64,000 nt of DNA from Neobacillus sp. FSL H8-0543 (GTDB lineage: Bacteria > Bacillota > Bacilli > Bacillales > Cytobacillaceae). The notes below the pieces were generated by a model. The model had not been told where the DNA came from. It worked only from the letters and a program-made list of their open reading frames with translations, and did no database searches. A program made the position numbers and the translations under genes. Location: positions 778,001 to 842,000 of the forward strand of contig NZ_CP151943.1 in assembly GCF_038592905.1 (NCBI RefSeq), given 5' to 3'. Of this stretch, positions 17,751-26,198 are shown one piece after another; position 1 is the first letter of the stretch; each line of letters opens with the position of its first letter.

Positions 17751-18209
17751 TTATTTCCAGTCAATGTAGGAATGAATAGTCACGGCATAATCATGTCCCC
17801 AAATATCCTTCACATTGATTTTCACAGCATTTTTTAGACGGGTAAAAGTGACCTCTAAAACATTTTGAAGAATTATTTCATGACCTGCTAAATTTACCCG
17901 TCTGCGAAGGTTTGTCCCATACTTCTCATAGTAAATCGTTTCATTGTTATTTGTTAATACCATTCTCCCGGAAATGACCTCAGCCCGTGAGACACTGCGG
18001 ACTTCCTTTTTTACTTGACTACAAAAAACCTCCCATTCCATTTCTTGTAACCTCACTTCTGAGTCCTCATTGTTTAAGACAATTTGTAATACTGGTGTTA
18101 GAAAAAAAGCAATCGTTGTAAAAATGGAGAAAGCAAACATTACCTCGAGAAGTGTAAATGCCTGTTCACTCCGGAGTAGCGCATTTCTCTGTTTCGGCAT
18201 AGAAAGCAT
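17751..18209 (-). CDS. comGF: Competence pilus minor pseudopilin ComGF
   Basis: A ComGF-family protein of about 152 residues with a prepilin motif SEQAFTLLEVMFAFSIF close to the N terminus and a beta-rich C-terminal part. It belongs to the pseudopilus used for DNA uptake. Two starts are possible: ATG at 18209, 9 nt after AAAGG, or TTG at 18218; the ATG is used here. It overlaps the end of comGE by about 44 nt. Confidence 0.88.
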   Translation of the reverse strand: MLSMPKQRNALLRSEQAFTLLEVMFAFSIFTTIAFFLTPVLQIVLNNEDSEVRLQEMEWEVFCSQVKKEVRSVSRAEVISGRMVLTNNNETIYYEKYGTNLRRRVNLAGHEIILQNVLEVTFTRLKNAVKINVKDIWGHDYAVTIHSYIDWK

Positions 18210-18504
18210 TTTTTTCAACCTTTACACACACCTCCTTATGACTCTTTCCCGGGATGTCACGCCAGTTGATTTTGTATTCTAGCCCATTATGAGAAATAGA
18301 ATAACTAGTGAGAATTACATTGTCGATTAAATTTGCTTGGAGTTCTTCATATAAAAGCTGATTAGCCTTTTTATCTACTTCCAACTGCTGTGATTGGCTT
18401 TTTAAATCAATTAGTAATGGGATAAAAAACAAGCAAACCATAAACCAGGCAGATAAGGATAAGAGCAGCTCCAACAAAAAGAATCCATTATTCTTCGACA
18501 ACAT
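18166..18504 (-). CDS. comGE: Competence pilus minor pseudopilin ComGE
   Basis: A 112-residue protein with prepilin-like N terminus MLSKNNGFFLLELLLSLSAW, a hydrophobic helix, and a short polar C-terminal domain with two cysteines. Start ATG at 18504 is selected by GGGAGGGG 8 nt upstream, which itself lies within the end of comGD. The overlap with comGD (17 nt) and comGF shows tight translational coupling. Confidence 0.86.
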   Translation of the reverse strand: MLSKNNGFFLLELLLSLSAWFMVCLFFIPLLIDLKSQSQQLEVDKKANQLLYEELQANLIDNVILTSYSISHNGLEYKINWRDIPGKSHKEVCVKVEKNAFYAETEKCATPE

Positions 18505-18928
18505 AGAACCGTCCCCTCCCAATTAAAACGGTCATTCGGTAACGCCTATCATTTGTCTGAATGGTAAGTGAACCGAACCTGTCCACATTACCATTCTGAA
18601 TAAATTTAAAATATAAGGGTATTGATCCAGAGATAACATTAATTTTCTCAGAATACTTTCTCTCGACTAAACGCTGTAAGCTATTATTTTCATAAATTAC
18701 GTACATATGCTTTTCAGCCATAATATTGACGATCACGTCACGTTGATGGGATATTGCGAATTGTTGTGCGTACAATATGTCCGCTTTTAGTTGAACAATA
18801 AAAGCTTCATCGTCAACCATATTGTACTGAGGCTTAAGGCTAAAGGCAGTAACCGAGGAAATAATTAAGAAGATAGAAAGAACAATTAAAGACTCAATTA
18901 ATGTAAACCCCTTTTGATTGCTGAACAT
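18488..18928 (-). CDS. comGD: Competence pilus minor pseudopilin ComGD
   Basis: A 146-residue pseudopilin with the class III prepilin signature NQKGFTLIESLIVLSIF: cleavage after Gly, then Phe1 and Glu5 of the mature protein. The C-terminal part is a GspH-like beta-rich domain. Its start codon overlaps the comGC stop by one base (TAATG type), so the genes are coupled. Confidence 0.92.
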   Translation of the reverse strand: MFSNQKGFTLIESLIVLSIFLIISSVTAFSLKPQYNMVDDEAFIVQLKADILYAQQFAISHQRDVIVNIMAEKHMYVIYENNSLQRLVERKYSEKINVISGSIPLYFKFIQNGNVDRFGSLTIQTNDRRYRMTVLIGRGRFYVVEE

Positions 18929-19233
18929 TATGGTGTTACGACAACAGTAACATTTCCTTCAGAGTCTATCTCGACTTCCTTTGTTCCATTTGGACATCCA
19001 GTTGCTTTTATATATTGATCAGTTTTTAGTTGTTCTAATGTAGGAATCTTATTGTTTTTCAATTGATATGATTGAACCTGAGCTTGGACCATTTTAACAA
19101 ACGCTTCACAGCCTTTGTCATTAATATTTGCATTGTGCTTAGCAACATTCGGAATGGTTACAATTAACAACACAGAAATTACGAGCATAACAATCATCAT
19201 TTCGACTAAAGTAAAACCCTTTTCATTTTTCAT
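18928..19233 (-). CDS. comGC: Competence pilus major pseudopilin ComGC
   Basis: A 101-residue precursor with KNEKGFTLVEMMIVMLVISVLL, the canonical prepilin site (Gly-Phe, Glu5) and hydrophobic assembly helix. The mature part keeps two cysteines (KGCEAFVKM and ATGCPNG) that form a disulfide in the family. ComGC polymerises into the transformation pilus. Length and cysteines match B. subtilis ComGC closely. It follows comGB by 20 nt. Confidence 0.96.
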   Translation of the reverse strand: MKNEKGFTLVEMMIVMLVISVLLIVTIPNVAKHNANINDKGCEAFVKMVQAQVQSYQLKNNKIPTLEQLKTDQYIKATGCPNGTKEVEIDSEGNVTVVVTP

Positions 19234-19253
19234 TTTTTTAACCTCCAGTTTTT

Positions 19254-20306
19254 TTATATACCGTCTAACAGATGGAACATTGGCAGTAAAATAGCTAAAT
19301 ACATGGATACGACTAGAAATCCGATAATAAGGTAGAGGATTGGCTGAATAGTTTTCATACTTTTTGCCAACCGTTCTTCCATACTAGTAATACAGTGCTG
19401 ACTAAAAAAAAGTAATTCTTGTTCTAGCTTCCCATTTTCTTGACCATGTTTAATGATCATCGAAAATTCTTTTTCAAAAAAAGGGAATTCTGCCAGGATA
19501 GATTCTAGTTTTTCACCTGTAATAAGTTTTTCTTTAATCTCCTTTGCCAAAAGACAATAAAATGGCTGTCGATGATTCTTTTCAAACAGAAACAGAGCCT
19601 CTGAGACCGATATTCCACCAGATAATAAGAAACTTAATTGGACGGAAAAATAATGAGTAAACAGCAATTTGAGGATTCTTCCTGCAATTGGAATACGGAC
19701 AAACTGTGCCCTTTGCTTAAGAACGGAGAGTTTTCGAAAAACAAGAAAATAATAGATTGCTAATAATAGTAAAAACATTAGTACTAGCAACATAATCATG
19801 GGAATATACCTATCAACAGAGTTGATAACGAGCGTAAAAAAGTTCGCCTCAAGACTCATTGAATTAAAAAGAGAAGTGAATTTTGGCAGAAGTGTTTTTT
19901 GTACAAATACGAATAAGAAACCAGTAATAAAAATCAGAAACATCGGATACTGAAGTAAATGAATAAGTTTTTTTACATCTTTGTCTTTTACAAACGCTAG
20001 CTGACTCCCCTCCAAAAGTGCCTCTGCAAAACTCCCATGCTGTTCTGCAAAAAAGACATATCCAATTAAATCCTTGTGAAAACCAAGTTTGTTTAAGACA
20101 TCATGGAATGAATGACCTTGTTTTAAGTCAATGATACAATCATACAATTCCTCCTTTCGGCTGACAGGCAAGTGTAGTGAAATCGACTCAATGGCTTCTG
20201 CAATTGGATATCCTCTTGCTAGTAATTCACCCATTCTTTTCAAGAAGCGGGCCTGCTCCTGAACAGACCATTTATGGCGCCTCATGATCATATACCAGAC
20301 GCTCAA
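19254..20306 (-). CDS. comGB: Competence type II secretion/type IV pilus platform protein ComGB
   Basis: A 350-residue inner-membrane platform protein of the GspF/PilC family with two repeated cytoplasmic domains and three hydrophobic segments (around residues 118-140, 165-190 and the C terminus). LLSGGISVSEALFLFE and MKTIQPILYLIIGFLVV are family signatures. It works with the ComGA ATPase to assemble the pseudopilus. It overlaps comGA by 35 nt. Confidence 0.95.
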   Translation of the reverse strand: MSVWYMIMRRHKWSVQEQARFLKRMGELLARGYPIAEAIESISLHLPVSRKEELYDCIIDLKQGHSFHDVLNKLGFHKDLIGYVFFAEQHGSFAEALLEGSQLAFVKDKDVKKLIHLLQYPMFLIFITGFLFVFVQKTLLPKFTSLFNSMSLEANFFTLVINSVDRYIPMIMLLVLMFLLLLAIYYFLVFRKLSVLKQRAQFVRIPIAGRILKLLFTHYFSVQLSFLLSGGISVSEALFLFEKNHRQPFYCLLAKEIKEKLITGEKLESILAEFPFFEKEFSMIIKHGQENGKLEQELLFFSQHCITSMEERLAKSMKTIQPILYLIIGFLVVSMYLAILLPMFHLLDGI

Positions 20307-21357
20307 ATTCAGCTTCTTTGATGTATCCGAGAGCGATGCCTTTTTTTATTACTTCCTTAATTGTTCGGTATTGCGAGATAACATCTTCCCCTTTTGCTGC
20401 TTTCATTGCGGCGTTTAAGTTTCTTCCTGCTAAAAGCTCAAATACACTTGCCCTTTTCCAGCTGCCAAAGGAATAACAGTAGGGAGAGCACTCTCCCTCA
20501 CAATATGGACAGGTTAATTCAACTAATCTTTGGGCCGCTACTGCAATTAACGTTTGCTCCACCTCTAACCAATTCACCCCAAATTCATGAAGACGATGAA
20601 CCGCACCTTTCGCGTCACGGGTATGCATAGTGCTAAGCACTAAATGGCCTGTTAAGGCTGCACGGACAGCAATTTTAGCTGTTTCAGCATCACGAATTTC
20701 CCCTACCATAATAATGTCGGGATCATGACGCAGAATGGCCTTTAAGCCCGCTGCATAGGTAACTCCTGCCTTTTCATTCACTTGTATTTGTAAAACAGAA
20801 TCATAATTTTTTTCAATGGGGTCTTCGAGTGTAATAACATTTCGGTGAAATAGGTGGGCAGTTTCGTTCAAAAGGGAATATAATGTGGTTGTTTTGCCAC
20901 TGCCAGTCGGCCCGGTAAATATAATTAACCCGTGGGCGTGTTTAAGGAGTGCTAATAATTTTCTTGTCATACCTGGAAACAGTGAGAGTTGATGAAAAGG
21001 AATCTGTTCTTGTTGTGGTAAAAGTCTTATCACTAGACTTTCTCTGTTGTTTGAGGGGAGGGTTGAAAGTCTTAGACCCATTAATTGGCCTCCAACTTCA
21101 CAAAATATCGCACCACTCTGCGGGCGTCTTCGTTCTCCGATATCCATATTTGCAGTGAATTTAAAATGTGAAATTAATCTGTCGCATTCATCCTTTGGTA
21201 GGGATAGTCGGGGGATAAGTTTGTTCGTTAGGCGAATCTGTACGAGTGTATCATCCTTTCTGGGAACAATGTGGATATCAGTTGCCTGGTTCCTCGCGGC
21301 ATCTGTTATAATCCGATTGGCCAATATTTCAATAGAGCTTACAATAGGTAACACCAC
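20272..21357 (-). CDS. comGA: Competence pilus assembly ATPase ComGA
   Basis: A GspE/PilB-type traffic ATPase of about 361 residues. ATDIHIVPR begins the N-terminal domain, GPTGSGKTTTLYSLL is Walker A, ITLEDPIE the Asp box, IIMVGEIRDAETA Walker B, and LSTMHTRDA the His box. A pair of cysteines (CPYCEGE) marks the zinc loop. First gene of the comG operon, expected to be activated by ComK. The start is not clear: GTG at 21357 overlaps the AAAAAGGTGG ribosome site, and no ATG lies nearby, so a slightly later non-ATG start is possible. Confidence 0.95.
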   Translation of the reverse strand: MVLPIVSSIEILANRIITDAARNQATDIHIVPRKDDTLVQIRLTNKLIPRLSLPKDECDRLISHFKFTANMDIGERRRPQSGAIFCEVGGQLMGLRLSTLPSNNRESLVIRLLPQQEQIPFHQLSLFPGMTRKLLALLKHAHGLIIFTGPTGSGKTTTLYSLLNETAHLFHRNVITLEDPIEKNYDSVLQIQVNEKAGVTYAAGLKAILRHDPDIIMVGEIRDAETAKIAVRAALTGHLVLSTMHTRDAKGAVHRLHEFGVNWLEVEQTLIAVAAQRLVELTCPYCEGECSPYCYSFGSWKRASVFELLAGRNLNAAMKAAKGEDVISQYRTIKEVIKKGIALGYIKEAEFERLVYDHEAP

Positions 21358-21410
21358 CTTTTTATTTTGTCTCTACAGTATTTCGACAGGATTCTATTTA
21401 TTCCTGCATA

Positions 21411-21433
21411 TTTTTTGAAATTAATTCAAAAAA
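21411..21433. promoter_or_regulatory. 23-bp palindrome upstream of comGA
   Basis: TTTTTTGAA-ATTAA-TTCAAAAAA is a perfect 9-bp inverted repeat, 54 nt upstream of comGA. It contains the A- and T-runs that ComK recognises (AAAA-N5-TTTT) but in the opposite order, so it is only a candidate operator. The remainder of the divergent gap to 21639 has a TTGACA at 21465. Confidence 0.3.
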
Positions 21434-21557
21434 ATTGTTCAATATTTCACTATAAAAGTCACTCTTGACATACAAGTCGTATATGTTATGTACAACTTTT
21501 GTATAACAACAACCAAATGGATAGGACCTAATTGTGAACAAATTCTAAACATATAGT

Positions 21558-21572
21558 GTTAACATTGTTAAC
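21558..21572. promoter_or_regulatory. Candidate operator of the SufR-like regulator
   Basis: GTTAAC-ATT-GTTAAC, two copies of a self-complementary hexamer, lies between a TTGACA box (21465-21470) and the regulator start at 21640. Its position downstream of the likely promoter suits autoregulation. Inference only. Confidence 0.35.
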
Positions 21573-21639
21573 CTCATTCCCAAGTTACTGGGACTGTATT
21601 ATACTAAAACTAAATTATGGGGGTTTGAGGTGAACTGAG

Positions 21640-22335
21640 ATGGAACAAACATTAAAGATAACAAACGTTTTGTCCGATCCAACGAGGTATTACATTTATC
21701 AATACATTACTAAACGTCACCAAGAAGTAACTGTACAAGAGGTGGCAGAAAATTTTAATATCCATCCCAATGTAGCAAGATTACATTTATCAAAGCTTGA
21801 AGATGTTAATATGTTAGCATCAGAAACTAAAAAGACTGGTAAGGGCGGTAGACCAAGCAGGTTATATCGATTATCTGATGATGTCATTCAACTGCACTTC
21901 CCTTTCCGCGATTACATGCTTTTATCGAAAGTAGCAATTGAAACTATGCTCACACTAGGTGAAGCAGGTAAACAAGCACTCTATATAACAGGAAAACGTT
22001 TTGGCACCGAAGTAATCGAGCAGGAAATTGCTAAAAGACCGCATGTTGATGAATTAGATTTTGATCAAAAGTTAACTATATTAAAAAGTGCAGCAACTCT
22101 TGCAGGTCTTTATCCGGAATTCGAAGTAAATGGAGAAAAGACAAAAATCTACTTCCAGATTTTCAACTGTCCATTTAAAGAAGTTGCTGAGGATCACGAA
22201 GCAGTTTGCTCCATGCATCATGAATTTCTAAAAGGAATGTTTGAGGCACTTTTTGATTCTGTTGAACTTATCGAAAAGGAAAATATCGCATCTGGCTGCG
22301 AAACTTGCACTTATCAAGCATTAGTTTCAAACTAA
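21640..22335 (+). CDS. HTH transcriptional regulator with C-terminal cysteine cluster (COG2345/SufR-like)
   Basis: A 231-residue regulator. Residues 1-75 form an ArsR/DeoR-type winged helix (VLSDPTRYYIYQYIT, HPNVARLHLSKLEDVNMLA) with basic wing KTGKGGRPSRLYRL. The C-terminal half has NCPFKEVAEDHEAVCSMH and, close to the end, GCETCTYQ: the cysteine arrangement resembles SufR-type regulators that bind an Fe-S cluster. The signal is therefore possibly Fe-S or redox state, which is inference. It stands alone, divergent from comG, followed 83 nt later by yqgY. Confidence 0.8.
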   Translation: MEQTLKITNVLSDPTRYYIYQYITKRHQEVTVQEVAENFNIHPNVARLHLSKLEDVNMLASETKKTGKGGRPSRLYRLSDDVIQLHFPFRDYMLLSKVAIETMLTLGEAGKQALYITGKRFGTEVIEQEIAKRPHVDELDFDQKLTILKSAATLAGLYPEFEVNGEKTKIYFQIFNCPFKEVAEDHEAVCSMHHEFLKGMFEALFDSVELIEKENIASGCETCTYQALVSN

Positions 22336-22418
22336 TTTGATACCATTATTTACTTTATACTGCCTTTTACTTTATAATATTGTAATGATGGTATCGTTTA
22401 GTAAAAGGGGGGTTACAT

Positions 22419-22664
22419 ATGGATCGTATGTACAGAGTTTTAGGTTTCTGGACGGGAATTTTTACAGTAATGTTTTATTTAGGTGATATGAATAAGACTG
22501 CATTACTTTTCCTAGCCCAAACCGGTTTCTTTGTTTTATTAAGCTATCTTAAACTTTCCGAACGCATGTATATGTACGTTTTCGGAGCATACTTGACTGT
22601 TTTCTTCGTAGGCTTCACATATTGGACAACTTTCATGATGCCGCTTGGTGGCGGAGGTCATTAA
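22419..22664 (+). CDS. yqgY: DUF2626 small membrane protein YqgY
   Basis: An 81-residue protein with three hydrophobic segments and a glycine/His tail (MMPLGGGGH). It matches the small DUF2626 family of Bacillaceae; function unknown. The start ATG at 22419 follows AAAAGGGGGG. A strong terminator lies 17 nt after the stop and also serves the convergent methyltransferase gene. Confidence 0.88.
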   Translation: MDRMYRVLGFWTGIFTVMFYLGDMNKTALLFLAQTGFFVLLSYLKLSERMYMYVFGAYLTVFFVGFTYWTTFMMPLGGGGH

Positions 22665-22680
22665 TTGAAGAAAAGTAAAA

Positions 22681-22716
22681 AACACTGGAGACCAACTCCA
22701 GTGTTTTTATTTTTTG
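22681..22716. terminator. Bidirectional terminator between yqgY and the MidA-type gene
   Basis: Perfect 10-bp stem AACACTGGAG / CTCCAGTGTT, 5-nt loop, T-rich tail on the plus strand and A-rich flank on the other side. Confidence 0.9.
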
Positions 22717-22717
22717 G

Positions 22718-23809
22718 TTATTCTATAAAAACATTCTGTTGAGTTACGTTTAATCCTTTTTGCTGAATAACAATTTGAAAGTAAGAACTTATTCCAGAAG
22801 GCATAATTAATCCTCGAATGGCCCGATTACGCTTGCTGACTTCAGAGAACGGGTTGGGATCGTAGTGATTTTCAAGTTCTTTAAGAATCCCGGCTTTTAC
22901 TAAAAACTCATCCTGCCTTAACTTGGCAAACAGCTTTAAGCCAACTGTATCGCCCTTTTGCATCAGCCAATCTAAATGAATATGCGAGGTAATATCCATC
23001 TCTCCAGGGTACTTTAGTACATCAGTAATCATCTTATGCTGATAATACCCTCTCAAGCTACCACTGGCTCTGGCGGGCTGTTTCCACTCCTCATTTGTGT
23101 ATCCGTAATCAGCCGTTACCACGAATCCTTTTGTTAAGGATTGAGAAATCTGTTCTAGCATGTTCCCCATAGTTAACGGTACTTCAATTCTTTGCTTTTC
23201 TTTTAATTCAATCCCGCTTACCTGCAAGAAGGATAATAGCTCTTGATTCGTTACTGGAATCTTTTCCTCATATAATCGTTCATTATCGATTCCAACCATA
23301 ATTTCAAAAACTTGACCGTGCTCCTTCTGAATGACATGGACAGGAAGGGCATCAAAAAGTTCATTAGAAAAAATCATTCCATCAAAAGCCTTTAGTTCCC
23401 CAAGACTTTCAACTTGTACGATAGAAAAAACATCCTTCAGTAATTCATATTGTAATTCTCGATGATAGGCACTACTTTCAACAATGATATATGTAAGAGG
23501 AGTTTTAATTGTTTCCTGCCATTCCTGTAAAAAGGCATGGGCAAAGCGGCCATTTCCTCCGCCTATTTCACAGAAAACTGGAGCTAACTTATTAGTTAGA
23601 CAAATGCCAGCGAACCATTTAGCAGTTATCCGGCCATAAATATCAGAAATATTACTAGTAGTAATAAAATCACCCTGTCGGCCAATCTTCTCTTTATTTT
23701 TCATATAATAACCTAGTTCCGGATGATAGAGTGTAGCCTCCATATATTCAGAATAAGTAATTAAATTTTTAGGAGCAGCGGAAATTAGGGTTGTTAAATA
23801 GTTAATCAT
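22718..23809 (-). CDS. SAM-dependent methyltransferase, MidA/NDUFAF7 family
   Basis: A 363-residue protein of the MidA family (mitochondrial relatives methylate an arginine of a complex I subunit). YSEYMEATLYHPELGYY and the GDFITTSNISDIYG segment are the family opening; VFCEIGGGNGRFA is the SAM-binding loop, and GMIFSNELFDALPVH follows. The bacterial substrate is unknown. It is 13 nt downstream of the MBL hydrolase gene yqgX and shares its transcript. Confidence 0.88.
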   Translation of the reverse strand: MINYLTTLISAAPKNLITYSEYMEATLYHPELGYYMKNKEKIGRQGDFITTSNISDIYGRITAKWFAGICLTNKLAPVFCEIGGGNGRFAHAFLQEWQETIKTPLTYIIVESSAYHRELQYELLKDVFSIVQVESLGELKAFDGMIFSNELFDALPVHVIQKEHGQVFEIMVGIDNERLYEEKIPVTNQELLSFLQVSGIELKEKQRIEVPLTMGNMLEQISQSLTKGFVVTADYGYTNEEWKQPARASGSLRGYYQHKMITDVLKYPGEMDITSHIHLDWLMQKGDTVGLKLFAKLRQDEFLVKAGILKELENHYDPNPFSEVSKRNRAIRGLIMPSGISSYFQIVIQQKGLNVTQQNVFIE

Positions 23810-23822
23810 ATTAACTCCTTTT

Positions 23823-24458
23823 CTAGAAGCCGTTTAAAAATGGATTACTATCCATTTCTTCTCCTATACTAGTAATAGGACCATGTCCGGATAAAACCTC
23901 TGTTTCCTCAGGTAAAAATAGCAGTTTTTCATGAATGCTTTTTATTAACTGTTTATGGTTTCCGCCGGGAAGATCAGTACGGCCGATACTGCTCTTAAAT
24001 AAGGCATCTCCTGATACGACAAACCCATCTTCTTTAAAATAATATGACACACTGCCTGGTGAGTGACCTGGAGTCTCAAATATGGAGAATTCAAAATGGC
24101 CGACCTTCATAACCTCTTCTTGTTTAATAATATAATCTGCCTTTTTCACCTTTAGCATTTCCTGCATCGCAAAATACTTTGAGCCATTTAATGCTGGGTC
24201 GGGTAACCAGTCCTCTTCCTCTTCGTGAATATAAACAGGAATTTGGTAATAGTCCCTTACTGCATCAACTGCGCCTATATGATCAAAATGGGCATGGGTT
24301 AATAAAATTGCTTTGGGCTTTAATTCTCTTTTCGTTAACCATTTAATAAGTTTTTTCCCTTCACTTCCGGGATCGAAAATTAAACAGGATTGATCTGGAC
24401 CTTCTATTATGTAACAATTTGTTTGTAAAGCCCCCAGGGGGAGTTGAAACCACTTCAT
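23823..24458 (-). CDS. yqgX: MBL-fold hydrolase YqgX (glyoxalase II-like)
   Basis: A 211-residue metallo-beta-lactamase-fold enzyme. THAHFDHIGA is the zinc-binding HxHxDH motif; TPGHSPGS, SGDALF and LSGHGP supply the other ligands. The family includes hydroxyacylglutathione hydrolases and bacillithiol-linked relatives; the physiological substrate is not shown by the sequence. ATG at 24458 is chosen from GGAGG 8 nt upstream. Confidence 0.92.
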   Translation of the reverse strand: MKWFQLPLGALQTNCYIIEGPDQSCLIFDPGSEGKKLIKWLTKRELKPKAILLTHAHFDHIGAVDAVRDYYQIPVYIHEEEEDWLPDPALNGSKYFAMQEMLKVKKADYIIKQEEVMKVGHFEFSIFETPGHSPGSVSYYFKEDGFVVSGDALFKSSIGRTDLPGGNHKQLIKSIHEKLLFLPEETEVLSGHGPITSIGEEMDSNPFLNGF

Positions 24459-24648
24459 TCGATATACCTCCAAATATAAAAATACCTATGTATTATTTTA
24501 CACCATATTAGGTGTATTACTATCTTTTAAGTCTCGACAAATGGGCGAAAAGAATATAAAATAGGATTCGAATGTATATAATATTCTTACATAACTATAT
24601 TAGAAGTATTGGCTAATACCAAGTTTATTAAATAAAGGGGGCTTTAAA

Positions 24649-24822
24649 ATGGGAATAGTGATTATTTTTGCTATAGTAACCATACTTGCAATTTACGGTT
24701 CATTTACTGCACTAAAAAATAAGAATTTTTTAGGTTTAGTTTTTGGTGTTTTAACGTTCCTAGTCTTTGGATGGTTTGCATTCATGACCTTGATTGAAAG
24801 CGGATTTCCAGCAGCACACTAA
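24649..24822 (+). CDS. yqgW: DUF2759 small membrane protein YqgW
   Basis: A 57-residue protein (MGIVIIFAIVTILAIYG...) with two hydrophobic helices and a short basic turn (ALKNKN) between them. It matches the DUF2759 family in both position and sequence; function unknown. ATG at 24649 follows AAAGGGGGC. A terminator follows the stop closely. Confidence 0.85.
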   Translation: MGIVIIFAIVTILAIYGSFTALKNKNFLGLVFGVLTFLVFGWFAFMTLIESGFPAAH

Positions 24823-24830
24823 TACACTAC

Positions 24831-24861
24831 AAAAGACTGTCAAAAATTGGCAGTCTTTTTT
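24831..24861 (+). terminator. Terminator of yqgW
   Basis: Stem AAAAGACTG / CAGTCTTTT with an 11-nt loop and T-run; it reaches the stop codon of the convergent yqgU. Confidence 0.85.
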
Positions 24862-26005
24862 AATTTACGTTAGTGATCATTTCATAAATTTTTTTATCTT
24901 TAATATCAATTATTTTTTCAAACTGGTTTCCGTATAGAAGCGCTTTTCCAGAAGGAGAGAACATAATTGGTTCATGTTTCATTCCCTCCAAGATTAACGT
25001 ACTGGTCCCCTTTTTGACATCATAGGAAACAAGTTCAAAGTCCTCAGCATATGAATCAGCTTCCCCACTTCGTAATGGTTTGAAGGTAATAAATTCCCCG
25101 CTGCTTAAATTATAGTCATAAGACGGTACAAACCATCCTGAATACATTGATAATTGAGGCATGGAAAATGAAAATAACAGTTCCAGTTCCTTGGTGAAGA
25201 AAGAATAACTAGATTGTAAAGTATCTTGTTTGTTGACACCGATTGTCATCAAGACATCTTGAAAGGTTGAAAATTGAAAAACATCAGGAAAGATTGTTCT
25301 TTCGTCTTCAATTCCTAAGTTTTTTGATACCAAAGGTGCAAGGAGCGAAGGATTTTCATCATCCCAATCTAAAAAGACGATTTCATCCTCTCTTAACCAT
25401 TTAATAAAGGGTTGCTTTATACTGACATCCCTAGTTTTTTTATTCTTTATATCCAACAACTGCATTTGAAAGGTCCAATCCTCAAAAAAAGAGGTGATAA
25501 GAATCTCTGACCCATTATAAGGATTCCACTCAAAAACTAATTCATAAGATGGGAAAGATTTTCTTGTTATTTCTAACCCACTGGAATCAATTATCGTAAT
25601 AATTCCTTCATAGGTTGAAGGAGACGAATGAATGAGAATATGTTTAAAGTCGGGACTAATTTCCACATTGACAATTGGTTCTTCACTCTTATAAAGTAAT
25701 TCACTTTCACCAGTTGCTAGCTGGTAGAGATACAGGTAAGAAGTTTGTTCAAGATTTGTAATATATAGCACTTGGTCATCAGAAAACCAGCCAGCTAATT
25801 TATTAAAACTGCCCTCTGGTATGTCAATTGGCAGTTTCCAGGTCTCTCCTAAAGGCGGTCGGACATCTGGTTTGTTAGTGTTTTCTGATGCCCTTGGCTC
25901 CTTTTGCAGCTGACTTGTACATCCGGCCAACAGGGGGGCAAAAACAAGAAACATTAAGGCTAAGAAACTAAACTTTGTCATCATTCTTTTTTCTGTCCGA
26001 TACAT
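24860..26005 (-). CDS. yqgU: Lipoprotein with beta-propeller-like domain, YqgU
   Basis: A 381-residue predicted lipoprotein: signal peptide with lipobox LLAGC at about residue 29, followed by a Ser/Asn/Pro linker. The remainder is beta-rich with recurring hydrophobic-turn-strand blocks (ELLYKSEEPIVNVEISPDFKHILIHSS), as in WD40/TolB-like propellers. Function unknown; membrane-outer-face location is predicted. It lies between yqgT and yqgW as in B. subtilis, and is bounded by terminators on both sides, so is probably transcribed alone. Confidence 0.8.
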   Translation of the reverse strand: MYRTEKRMMTKFSFLALMFLVFAPLLAGCTSQLQKEPRASENTNKPDVRPPLGETWKLPIDIPEGSFNKLAGWFSDDQVLYITNLEQTSYLYLYQLATGESELLYKSEEPIVNVEISPDFKHILIHSSPSTYEGIITIIDSSGLEITRKSFPSYELVFEWNPYNGSEILITSFFEDWTFQMQLLDIKNKKTRDVSIKQPFIKWLREDEIVFLDWDDENPSLLAPLVSKNLGIEDERTIFPDVFQFSTFQDVLMTIGVNKQDTLQSSYSFFTKELELLFSFSMPQLSMYSGWFVPSYDYNLSSGEFITFKPLRSGEADSYAEDFELVSYDVKKGTSTLILEGMKHEPIMFSPSGKALLYGNQFEKIIDIKDKKIYEMITNVN

Positions 26006-26089
26006 TCTTAGCCCACTCCCCCTTTACCCTTGTATAAATTAGTACGTAATTATTTCATGAATGTTTCAATATTTTCAAAACTCTTCAAA

Positions 26090-26132
26090 CAAATAGGAAA
26101 AAAGCCGTAGTTCACGGCCCTTTTCCTATTTG
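26090..26132 (-). terminator. Terminator between yqgT and yqgU
   Basis: Outer 12-bp perfect stem CAAATAGGAAAA / TTTTCCTATTTG with inner GCCGT / ACGGC; on the minus strand the inner stem is followed by TTTTTTCC. It ends the yqgT transcript. Confidence 0.8.
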
Positions 26133-26198
26133 GGAAATGCTTACGATAATTCATTGTAATGGGATTAATATTAATTTACAAGAGGTGAACCTTCCATA

